Assembly (NCBI GenBank): GCA_031263335.1 | Contig: JAISGB010000100.1 | Location: 1-7,548 of the forward strand | DNA: 7,548 nt | Origin: Eubacteriales Family XIII. Incertae Sedis bacterium | GTDB lineage: Bacteria; Bacillota; Clostridia; Peptostreptococcales; Anaerovoracaceae | Reading direction: 5' to 3' | Shown here: positions 1-5,592 of the stretch, piece after piece | How the letters are laid out: the number at the start of each line of letters is the position of its first letter | Position numbering within the stretch: the first letter of the stretch is position 1 | Made by a program: the position numbers and the translations under genes | Notes under the pieces: generated by a model | Seen by the model: only the letters and a program-made list of their open reading frames with translations | Databases searched by the model: none | Told to the model about the DNA's origin: nothing

Positions 1-246
1 CGAAGCGCCGGGTACCGTCGTGATGGGTATGCCGCCGGAATCGATGAGCTCCTTGTCCTCCTTACCCTCCTCGGGCGCGGGGCCGGCGCCCAACACGCCG
101 TTCTCCGCATGGAGGAACACCGTCTTGTCCCTCGGTATATAATTCACGACCTTTTGCGGAATGCCAAACCCGAGATTCACCACGTTGCCGTTGTCGATCT
201 CCTCGGCGGCCCGCTTTGCCATCATTTCCTTGATTGCCATTCCCAT
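1..246 (-). CDS. atoA: Acetoacetate-type CoA-transferase, subunit beta (AtoA-like), 3' end cut by window edge
   Basis: This is the first 82 codons of a family I (3-oxoacid type) CoA-transferase beta subunit, which moves CoA between acyl-CoA and a free acid such as acetoacetate. The visible part follows AtoA: a helix rich in K/R/E, then VVNLGFGIPQKVVNYIP at about residues 22-38, then the active-site block AENGVLGAGP at 47-56. Glu48 is the expected catalytic glutamate that forms the acyl-CoA thioester intermediate (SENG in most relatives, AENG here). Full-length relatives have about 215-220 residues, so roughly 135 residues lie beyond base 1. The start is ambiguous: ATG at 246 is 9 nt from AGGAGG, ATG at 252 is 3 or 6 nt from the overlapping copies, and ATG at 240 is also in frame. 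The gene overlaps the alpha subunit gene by about 25 nt, so the two are coupled. Family assignment is firm. Butyryl-CoA:acetoacetate as the substrate pair is inferred from context. Confidence 0.9.
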   Translation of the reverse strand, partial: MGMAIKEMMAKRAAEEIDNGNVVNLGFGIPQKVVNYIPRDKTVFLHAENGVLGAGPAPEEGKEDKELIDSGGIPITTVPGAS

Positions 247-929
247 GTCCATTCACCTCCTCCTTGCACGATGATATCCACGTAGGCGCCGGGCGTGACC
301 ACATGCTCCGGATCGAGCGTCCCGAGGGGAACGATCTCCCGCGCGTCGACGATGGTTACGTCGGCCGCCCGCGCCATATGCGGATTCAGCCCTCTGGCCG
401 TCTTGTTGTAGACCAAATTGCCGAACTCGTCGGCTTTTTCGGCGAGGATGATTGCGACGTCCGCCCGCAACGCCGTCTCAAGCAGATATTCCTTGCCGTT
501 CAGCGTGACCCTCTGCTTGCCCTCCTCGATGATCGTACCCAAGCCCACATCGGTCAGAAATCCCGGGATGCCTACGCCGCCCGCCCTGATCCGCTCGGCC
601 AAGGTACCCTGCGGCGAAAATTCCACGTCCAACTTGCCTTCATTCAACAGTTCCCCCGTCCTCGGGGTGGCGCCGATGTGGCTGGTGATCAGCTTCTTCA
701 CCTGTTCGCCCCGAATGATATAATCCGGGCCCACTTCCGGGTCGCCCGCGTCTACGGAGATGAGCGTCAAATCCTTCACGCCTTTCTTGATGATCTCCTG
801 CACCAATCGATAGGATGATCCGACACCGCAGAAGCCCGCGAGCATGATGCTCGTGCCATCCTTGATATACTCCATGGCTTCTTCCACCGTGCGGAGCTTC
901 CCGAATCTGTTTTCCAACTTTTCAGCCAT
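222..929 (-). CDS. atoD: Acetoacetate-type CoA-transferase, subunit alpha (AtoD-like)
   Basis: The product is a 235-residue alpha subunit of a heteromeric family I CoA-transferase, cytosolic, partner of the beta subunit encoded just downstream. AtoD hallmarks run through the whole protein: GTSIMLAGFCGVG at about 25-37 (CoA-binding glycine loop), SHIGATPRTG at 83-92, SPQGTLAERIRAGGVGIPGF at 105-124, and VGLGTIIEEGKQ at 128-139. A closing VVTPGAYVDIIV follows near 210-221. The start ATG has AGGAGG at 939-944, 9 nt upstream. E. coli AtoD has about 220 residues; the extra tail (EWTWEWQSRK) is read through the beta gene's ribosome binding site and start. In lysine fermentation this enzyme type takes CoA from butyryl-CoA to acetoacetate. 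Here a sigma-54 promoter and tandem repeats lie upstream, and a Kdd-fused activator is encoded in the same window, which favours that role. Acetate- or oxoadipate-type specificity cannot be excluded from sequence alone. Confidence 0.93.
   Translation of the reverse strand: MAEKLENRFGKLRTVEEAMEYIKDGTSIMLAGFCGVGSSYRLVQEIIKKGVKDLTLISVDAGDPEVGPDYIIRGEQVKKLITSHIGATPRTGELLNEGKLDVEFSPQGTLAERIRAGGVGIPGFLTDVGLGTIIEEGKQRVTLNGKEYLLETALRADVAIILAEKADEFGNLVYNKTARGLNPHMARAADVTIVDAREIVPLGTLDPEHVVTPGAYVDIIVQGGGEWTWEWQSRK
253..265 (-). promoter_or_regulatory. Shine-Dalgarno of the CoA-transferase beta gene, inside the alpha coding region
   Basis: On the minus strand the bases read AAGGAGGAGGTGA, two overlapping AGGAGG cores running into a near-complete anti-16S complement. 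The site lies within the last codons of the alpha subunit gene and encodes its Gly-Gly-Gly-Glu. It can serve the ATG at 252 or at 246 and explains how the beta subunit is translated from the same message. Confidence 0.85.
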
Positions 930-986
930 AAATCAAATCCTCCTCACAACAGCATTACGGGTTCTAAAATATAACGATGGATATAC

Positions 987-1001
987 GCAAATACCATGCC
1001 A
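987..1001 (-). promoter_or_regulatory. Sigma-54 (-24/-12) promoter for the CoA-transferase operon
   Basis: Read on the minus strand the bases are TGGCATGGTATTTGC, matching the sigma-54 consensus TGGCACG-N4-TTGC at every conserved position except one C to T change. The invariant GG is at 1000-999 and the invariant GC at 988-987, with exact spacing. Transcription would start near 975, giving a leader of about 45 nt before the AtoD-like start at 929. Sigma-54 promoters need an AAA+ activator, and one is encoded at 5593-7548. E. coli atoDAEB is likewise driven by sigma-54, through AtoC, so this gene type in front of such a promoter has precedent. Confidence 0.82.
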
Positions 1002-1094
1002 ATAATGGCGGTTGCGCACCAACGGGGCGGATCGCCGCATAACGCGGACACCGATCCGCGAAGGAGCGGAGCGCGGAACGCGGAACGGCATGGG

Positions 1095-1136
1095 TGACTC
1101 ACTTTTTTGAACCGATGACTCACTTTGCCGAACCGC
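1095..1136 (-). repeat. Tandem 21-bp direct repeat, probable activator (UAS) site
   Basis: Two head-to-tail 21-bp units occupy 1095-1115 and 1116-1136 and agree at 17 of 21 positions. On the plus strand each reads TGACTCACTTT, three variable bases, then GAACCG. The core is a small dyad: GTGACTCAC at 1094-1102 and ATGACTCAC at 1115-1123. A period of 21 bp is two helical turns, so bound dimers would sit on the same DNA face. The block starts 94 bp upstream of the -24 GG and is centred about 140 bp before the predicted start site, the usual place for an enhancer-type activator. The repeat and spacing are seen directly; binding by the Kdd-fused activator is inferred. Confidence 0.7.
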
Positions 1137-1185
1137 GTTGCGGGAACCGCGCGCCCAAACCTTCCTTTTAGGAACGCCTTCTTTA

Positions 1186-1194
1186 TGATATAGT
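1186..1194 (+). promoter_or_regulatory. Possible extended -10 promoter for the serine hydrolase gene
   Basis: The bases TGATATAGT fit an extended -10 (TG-N-TATAAT) with one mismatch, but no good -35 is found at the usual spacing. Transcription would begin near 1201, about 53 nt ahead of the TTG start. This AT-rich patch (1179-1200) is the only promoter-like stretch just upstream of the gene on this strand. Confidence 0.3.
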
Positions 1195-1241
1195 TAATCA
1201 GACAACCGATGCGCAATTGCGATAGTTTTGCGACAATATTT

Positions 1242-1246
1242 GGAGG
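1242..1246 (+). promoter_or_regulatory. Shine-Dalgarno that decides the TTG start of the serine hydrolase
   Basis: GGAGG sits 7 nt before TTG at 1254-1256. It is the only good ribosome binding site near the beginning of this reading frame, and relatives typically begin close to this point. An unusual TTG start would lower translation compared with ATG. Confidence 0.75.
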
Positions 1247-1253
1247 ATCGACA

Positions 1254-2363
1254 TTGGATTACGCGGCGCTTATTGAAAAAACGACGGACGAAGCCTTCGC
1301 CGTCCACGATCTGCCCGGCTTGGCCGTCGGCATAAAGATCGGGGCGTCCGGCCCCTTGCCCGCCGCGGGATTGGACATCTCTTCCGTGCGCGGCTATTCG
1401 GACTTTGAAAGCAAGACGCTCCTCGGCGAGGAGGACGTGTTTCACATGGCCTCCGTCGCCAAGCTCTTTGTGGCGGAGGGCGTCGCGCGGTTGACAAGAG
1501 AAGGGAAGTTGCGGATCGAGGATCGGCTGTCCGATCATCTGCCATGGCTCAGATTGGACGATCCGCGCGGCGCGGCGATCACCGTTGGGCAATTGCTCAG
1601 CCATACAGCCGGATTGCCCGACATCCGGGATTACCGGTGGACGGATCCGGAGGCGGACGCGGGCGCCTTGCGCCGCTTTCTCCTGTCGGTCGACGTGACC
1701 GCCCCGCCCCTGCTTTGGCCGCCCGGTGAGGGCGGTTTTCGGTACAGCAACATCGGATACGACATCCTCGGCGCACTGATCGCCGAAGTGTCGGGCATGG
1801 CGTTTGAAACCTATATGGAACGATCCATCTTCGCGGAACTCGGTATGCGCGATTCGACCTTCCTGACCTTTCTGAGGACGACGGAGGGGCGTAGGCTCGC
1901 AATCGCCGGAGAACACATGTTCGATACGGAGAAACTGCGCGCCGCCTTGGATCCGGCCCTGTTGCTCAGATACGGCGCGGTCGCGCCGCATGGGAAAGAC
2001 GGGGATCGGCGCATCGTCCGGCAAGCCTACTATCCGTACCACCGCGCCCACGCGCCCGGTTCCACTCTGACCTCCACACTCCGCGACATGAAGAAATGGG
2101 GGGATTTCTGCATCACCCGCCAAGAAGAAGCCCCTTGGCGGGAACAGGCGGCCATCCCGGCCGGCGACGAAAAGATGGGCTTGGGTTGGTTCATGCGGAA
2201 GCAGAACGGATATCTCCTGTACGGACACGAAGGATCGGACGATGGGTTTCGTTCAAGTTTTTGGATCTGCCCCGATCTAAAACTGCAGATCACCGTACTC
2301 GCAAACATCGATCGGGCGCCCGTAAAAAAGATCGGCAAGAAACTGTTCGACGCGTTGACATAA
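1254..2363 (+). CDS. Serine hydrolase of the class C beta-lactamase / penicillin-binding family
   Basis: The product has 369 residues from a TTG start and belongs to the beta-lactamase-fold serine hydrolases (PF00144: AmpC-type lactamases, DD-peptidases, esterases). All three active-site elements are present: S67-V-A-K70 (nucleophile and general base), Y164-S-N166, and H325-E-G327 in place of the KTG triad. The family motif LLSHTAGLPD is at about 114-123. TTG at 1254 is preferred because GGAGG at 1242-1246 lies 7 nt upstream. The in-frame ATG at 1209 has no ribosome binding site and would add 15 unrelated residues. No signal peptide or membrane segment is seen, so the protein is probably cytosolic, which argues against antibiotic resistance or wall remodelling and fits an esterase, amidase or peptidase of small substrates. 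It is divergent from the CoA-transferase operon and convergent with nrdG. The true substrate is unknown. Confidence 0.9.
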   Translation: MDYAALIEKTTDEAFAVHDLPGLAVGIKIGASGPLPAAGLDISSVRGYSDFESKTLLGEEDVFHMASVAKLFVAEGVARLTREGKLRIEDRLSDHLPWLRLDDPRGAAITVGQLLSHTAGLPDIRDYRWTDPEADAGALRRFLLSVDVTAPPLLWPPGEGGFRYSNIGYDILGALIAEVSGMAFETYMERSIFAELGMRDSTFLTFLRTTEGRRLAIAGEHMFDTEKLRAALDPALLLRYGAVAPHGKDGDRRIVRQAYYPYHRAHAPGSTLTSTLRDMKKWGDFCITRQEEAPWREQAAIPAGDEKMGLGWFMRKQNGYLLYGHEGSDDGFRSSFWICPDLKLQITVLANIDRAPVKKIGKKLFDALT

Positions 2364-2396
2364 GCCATCGGGGAGGGAAGCTCGAACCTGCTTGTT

Positions 2397-2915
2397 TTAG
2401 CCGCGATCCGCATCCCACGCGGGATCGGTTGCGCATACGGGGCGCCTCAGCTCAGCGGATCGCTTCGCGTCGAGGATCCGCTGATTCGCGGAACCTCGAA
2501 ACGGCAGGGTGAGGCTTTTCCGCGCGAGGATGAAGGGACCGTCGACGAGGATGTCCGCCAAGGACAGGAGACGCAGGATTCGGGCGTCGTCCCGCGCAAA
2601 GATATCCTCCGCGACATCGCCCGTATAGATCGCGAGGGACAGGTCCGCGGCCCGGATCCGTTCCGCCAAGGGAAGGAGGGCCGCCGCCTGAAGCAACGGT
2701 TCGCCGCCGCTGAATGTGACGCCTGTGAGCAGGGGATTGGAACGGATCTTTTCGAAGAGTTCGGCGGCGGTATACGCGACGCCGCCCGCAAGGGGACGGG
2801 CCGCCGGATTGTGGCAACCCGCGCAGTCCTTGTCGCAACCCTGCATGAAGATCGCCATGCGAAGTCCCGGCCCGTCAACGATGGAATCATTCACAATACC
2901 CGCGACGCGGATCAT
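2397..2915 (-). CDS. nrdG: Anaerobic ribonucleotide reductase activating protein (radical SAM)
   Basis: This 172-residue radical-SAM activase uses a [4Fe-4S] cluster and S-adenosylmethionine to place the glycyl radical on NrdD. The cluster motif C27-DKD-C31-AG-C34 is the CX3CX2C of the family. It is preceded by DGPGLR at about 14-19 and followed by GGEP at 70-73 (SAM contact) and FRGSANQRILD at 139-149, a typical NrdG ending. The length is normal (about 155-175). The start ATG overlaps the nrdD stop as ATGA and has no ribosome binding site of its own, so translation is probably coupled to nrdD. The short gap of 33 bp to the convergent serine hydrolase holds no strong terminator. Confidence 0.95.
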   Translation of the reverse strand: MIRVAGIVNDSIVDGPGLRMAIFMQGCDKDCAGCHNPAARPLAGGVAYTAAELFEKIRSNPLLTGVTFSGGEPLLQAAALLPLAERIRAADLSLAIYTGDVAEDIFARDDARILRLLSLADILVDGPFILARKSLTLPFRGSANQRILDAKRSAELRRPVCATDPAWDADRG

Positions 2916-5257
2916 GAGACGTTGTGTTTGACGCGATCGGATTCCTCCGCCTTCTTGGCGTCGTTGAAGCGTTCGAGCGTTCCGACCAAATATCCCGTGA
3001 TACGCCTGATGCGTTCGAATCCGAGCGCCCCTTCGTCTTCCCTTCTGCCGCAACCCGGACAGACATCGTCGATGATCCCGTTGTAGCCGCAGACGGGATC
3101 CCTGTCTACGGGGTGGTTCACGGAACCGTAACCGATGCCTGCCTCTTTCATGGCGCGCACGACCTGCTCGAAGGCGGTGATATTGTTCGACGTATCCCCG
3201 TCCAATTCGACGTAGGTGATGTGGCCGGCGTTCGTGAGCGCGTGATAGGGCGCTTCGATCCCGATCTTCTCATGCGCCGAGATGGAGAAATGGACGGGAA
3301 TGTGAAAACCGTTCGTATAATAGTCTCTGTCCGTGACCCCCTCGATCTCGCCGAACTTCTTGCGGTCTATGCGCACAAACCGCCCGGCCAAGCCCTCCGC
3401 GGGCGTCGCGAGCAGGGTGAAGTTCATCTGCTTTTCCGCGCTGAGGCGATCCAAATAGTCCCGCATGAAGCCCACGATCTCCAAGCCCAGATTCCTCGCC
3501 TCCGGGGATTCGCCGTGATGGCTGCCGATCAGCGAGACCAAGGCTTCCGCGAGGCCGATGAAGCCGACCGAGAGCGTGCCGTGCTTCAATATTTCGCCCA
3601 CCTCGTCGTCCAAGGACAATTGATCCGAACCGATCCATATCCCCTGCCCCATGAGGAAGGGGAAATTACGCACCTTCTTCGCCGCCTGTATCTTGTATCT
3701 ATCGAGCAATTGATCGGTCACCAAGTCCAATTTTCGTTCGAGATCTTCGAAAAACCACTCCACGCTGCCGTTGCTCTTGATGGCGATCCGCGGCAGATTG
3801 ACAGAGGTGAAGCTCAGGTTGCCGCGCCCGAAGGATATCTCGTTCTCGCTGTCGTAGGTGTTGGCGAGCACCCTCGTACGGCATCCCATATAGGCGACCT
3901 CCGTCTCCGGTCTGCCCGCCTCATAATATTTGATGTTGAAGGGGGCGTCGAGGAAGGAGAAATTGGGGAAGAGCCGCTTGGCGCTGACGCGGCACGCCAA
4001 TTTGAACAGGTCGTAGTTCGGATCGTCCTCGTTATAGCTGACGCCCTCCTTGACCTTGAAGATGTGGATGGGAAAGATCGCCGTCTCTCCGCCGCCGAGG
4101 CCCGCTTCCGTGGCCAACATCACGTTGCGCGATACCATGCGGCCCTCCGGAGAGGTGTCGGTGCCGTAATTGATGCTCGAAAACGGCGTCTGCGCGCCGG
4201 CCCGGCTGTGCATGGTATTTAAATTGTGCACCAAAGCCTCCATGGCCTGGCCGACCTCCTTCTCCGCCTCCCGTTCCGCCATCTCATAGGCGAAGGTACG
4301 GATGGATTGCAACGTCTCCGGACGCTCGGCGAGCTCGGGGATCGCCTCCGAAAAAGCCTTGATCTCCGCTTCTCCGTATCCGTCCCGCATCGCGAGTTCG
4401 GGAAGCAGGCCGCTCTCCCGCTCAACGGAAGCAAAGATGTTCTTCATCTCCGCGTCCGTAACGCGCGCCTCCGGCGCCAGAAGCCGCAACGCCTTGATGA
4501 AATTGGACACATAGAGCTTCCTGAAGGTCTTTTTCACGCCCGGCGCGAGGCCGTAATCGAAGTTGGGGATGCTCTGCCCGCCATGCTGATCGTTCTGGTT
4601 GGATTGGATGGCGATACAGGCAAGCGCCGCGTAGCTGTGGATGCTGTTCGGCTCCCGCAGATGGCCGTGCCCCGTGGAAAACCCGTCCGTAAACAGCTTG
4701 TTGATGTCTATCTGGCAACAGGTGGTCGTGAGCGTGTAGAAGTCAAAATCATGGATATGGATGTCGCCGCTCGCGTGAGCCCGGGACTGCTGCTGTGTGA
4801 GGATGTATTTCTCATAGTAATCCTTGGCGCTCTCGGAGCCGTATTTGAGCATGATGCCCATGGCGGTGTCGCCGTCGATGTTCGCATTGTCACGCTTGAT
4901 GTTGCTGCCCGCCGCGTCCGTAAAGGTCAGCTCGTCCAAGACGCGCATCAGGCGGGTGTTGCGTTCCCGCGTCCGGCTCCTGTCCGCGCGGTAGAGGATG
5001 TAGCGCTTCGCCACCATGGGGTAGCCCTTGTCCATGAGGACGGACTCCACGACATCCTGGATCGTCTCCACATCCGGGGCGCCGCTGCCGTAGCGTTCGA
5101 GGAGTCGCGCCTCGACGGCCTCGGCCAACTTCCGGTTCTCGTTCTCGTCCGCGTTGGCGCGCCCTCCGGCGGCCATCGCTTTGCCAATGGCGTTTTCTAT
5201 CTTGCTTATATCGTAAGGAACGCGCCGTCCGTCTCGCTTCGCTATCATATTGAACAT
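2912..5257 (-). CDS. nrdD: Anaerobic (class III) ribonucleoside-triphosphate reductase
   Basis: This 781-residue glycyl-radical enzyme reduces ribonucleoside triphosphates to deoxy forms without oxygen. Residues 4-95 form an ATP-cone domain (KRDGRRVPYDISKIENAI, then VETIQDVVESVL) for allosteric control. The catalytic barrel has TTTCCQID at 177-184 with the active cysteine pair 180/181, a conserved Gln/His/Gly block near 217-228, and MGCRTRV at 457-463 with Cys459. GRGNLSF follows near 477-483. The radical loop is RRITGYLVG at 751-759, with Gly755 as the expected radical site. The zinc-ribbon region (715-738) shows only three cysteines (723, 733, 736). The start at 5257 is chosen because AAGGAGA lies 5 nt upstream; the 21 codons of open frame further upstream have no such site and do not resemble the family. 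It is co-transcribed with nrdG. Its own sigma-70-type promoter suggests independence from the flanking fermentation genes. Confidence 0.97.
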   Translation of the reverse strand: MFNMIAKRDGRRVPYDISKIENAIGKAMAAGGRANADENENRKLAEAVEARLLERYGSGAPDVETIQDVVESVLMDKGYPMVAKRYILYRADRSRTRERNTRLMRVLDELTFTDAAGSNIKRDNANIDGDTAMGIMLKYGSESAKDYYEKYILTQQQSRAHASGDIHIHDFDFYTLTTTCCQIDINKLFTDGFSTGHGHLREPNSIHSYAALACIAIQSNQNDQHGGQSIPNFDYGLAPGVKKTFRKLYVSNFIKALRLLAPEARVTDAEMKNIFASVERESGLLPELAMRDGYGEAEIKAFSEAIPELAERPETLQSIRTFAYEMAEREAEKEVGQAMEALVHNLNTMHSRAGAQTPFSSINYGTDTSPEGRMVSRNVMLATEAGLGGGETAIFPIHIFKVKEGVSYNEDDPNYDLFKLACRVSAKRLFPNFSFLDAPFNIKYYEAGRPETEVAYMGCRTRVLANTYDSENEISFGRGNLSFTSVNLPRIAIKSNGSVEWFFEDLERKLDLVTDQLLDRYKIQAAKKVRNFPFLMGQGIWIGSDQLSLDDEVGEILKHGTLSVGFIGLAEALVSLIGSHHGESPEARNLGLEIVGFMRDYLDRLSAEKQMNFTLLATPAEGLAGRFVRIDRKKFGEIEGVTDRDYYTNGFHIPVHFSISAHEKIGIEAPYHALTNAGHITYVELDGDTSNNITAFEQVVRAMKEAGIGYGSVNHPVDRDPVCGYNGIIDDVCPGCGRREDEGALGFERIRRITGYLVGTLERFNDAKKAEESDRVKHNVS

Positions 5258-5262
5258 ATTCG

Positions 5263-5269
5263 TCTCCTT
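5263..5269 (-). promoter_or_regulatory. Shine-Dalgarno that decides the nrdD start
   Basis: The minus strand reads AAGGAGA, 5 nt before ATG at 5257-5255. It fixes the start of NrdD at MFNMIAKRDG rather than at the upstream in-frame ATG at 5320. Confidence 0.85.
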
Positions 5270-5309
5270 GTTTCTGTATCGATGCGGTCGTCGCGCCGAG
5301 GGGAAATAC

Positions 5310-5327
5310 TTCCGCGTCAACGCGGAA
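5310..5327 (-). other. Perfect 7-bp stem-loop in the nrdDG leader
   Basis: TTCCGCG and CGCGGAA flank a TTGA tetraloop, giving an uninterrupted 7-bp stem. It lies in the predicted untranslated leader, about 50 nt before the nrdD start. No U-run follows, so it is not an intrinsic terminator; a role in message stability or leader folding is possible but not shown. Confidence 0.5.
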
Positions 5328-5387
5328 ACCCTCGTTTTTCAGGCTTTTCAAAGGTCTGTCATCGAAGATCGTTTCCATCGCAAAACA

Positions 5388-5434
5388 ACAATATCTATGG
5401 TGCGAATATAATTATTGCACATCATCTTGGGTCT
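5388..5434 (-). promoter_or_regulatory. Possible NrdR operator pair at the nrdDG promoter
   Basis: Bases 5388-5403 match the 16-bp NrdR box consensus (ACAC-W-ATATAT-W-GTGT) at 12 of 16 positions by my count. A second, weaker match (9 of 16) sits at 5419-5434, exactly 31 bp away, the spacing typical of paired NrdR boxes. The pair straddles the -10 element and start site of the promoter, where a repressor would act. NrdR commonly controls nrd operons in bacteria. The second box is poor, so this stays a candidate. Confidence 0.38.
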
Positions 5435-5439
5435 GTCAA
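5411..5439 (-). promoter_or_regulatory. Sigma-70-type promoter for nrdDG
   Basis: On the minus strand a perfect -35 TTGACA (5439-5434) is followed after 17 bp by AATAAT (5416-5411), one base off the -10 consensus. Transcription should start near 5404, leaving a leader of about 145 nt. It is the best housekeeping promoter in the window and separates nrdDG from the upstream regulator gene. Confidence 0.75.
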
Positions 5440-5592
5440 TACGGATATATGTTACAAAAAAATTATTTTTGGGATTTTTGGGATCCGGGGCGCGATACGC
5501 CGGCGGACAGGCGGAGACATACACAAAACGGCTTTCGACGAGTCGCGCAGGGGTTGCATATGCCGGGTGTGTAATTACCGCAGGGGAAAGGC

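Larger units (their letters stand above)
930..1253. other. 324-bp divergent regulatory region between CoA-transferase and serine hydrolase genes
   Basis: I see no convincing gene here; the region is regulatory. From the CoA-transferase side it holds the AtoD ribosome binding site (939-944), the sigma-54 promoter (987-1001) and an 8-bp inverted repeat GCGGATCG at 1027-1034 paired with 1052-1059. A 7-bp tandem repeat GCGGAAC lies at 1073-1086 and the 21-bp repeats at 1095-1136. A repeated GAACCGCG lies at 1130-1137 and 1144-1151. A possible extended -10 for the plus-strand gene lies at 1186-1194. The concentration of repeats between promoter and presumed enhancer is unlike the rest of the window. 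Confidence 0.7.
5258..5592. other. 335-bp intergenic region between the regulator and nrdDG
   Basis: No supported gene lies here. It carries the nrdDG promoter, possible NrdR boxes, the leader hairpin and the nrdD ribosome binding site, all read on the minus strand. The part nearest the regulator stop (5484-5592) shows no recognisable element. An AT-rich patch with a 9-bp tandem repeat TTTTTGGGA (5466-5483) and an A/T run at 5455-5470 lies between. No clear hairpin-plus-U terminator for the regulator gene was found. Confidence 0.6.

Noticed and set aside
1209..1211. ATG start for the serine hydrolase
   Set aside because: It has no ribosome binding site, and the added 15 residues do not look like the family or a signal peptide; TTG at 1254 has GGAGG at good spacing.
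1194..2228. Minus-strand open frame opposite the serine hydrolase
   Set aside because: The plus frame carries all three active-site motifs; the antisense frame is low-complexity, Arg/Gly-rich and lacks start signals.
2379..2398. Bidirectional terminator between the convergent hydrolase and nrdG
   Set aside because: Only a 4-bp AAGC/GCTT stem with an 8-nt loop is possible, followed by a short T-run; too weak to call.
5455..5500. Intrinsic terminator for the regulator gene
   Set aside because: A T-run is present on the minus strand, but the only GC stem (GGCG/CGCC near 5491-5503) is short and about 25 nt away, so the geometry is wrong.
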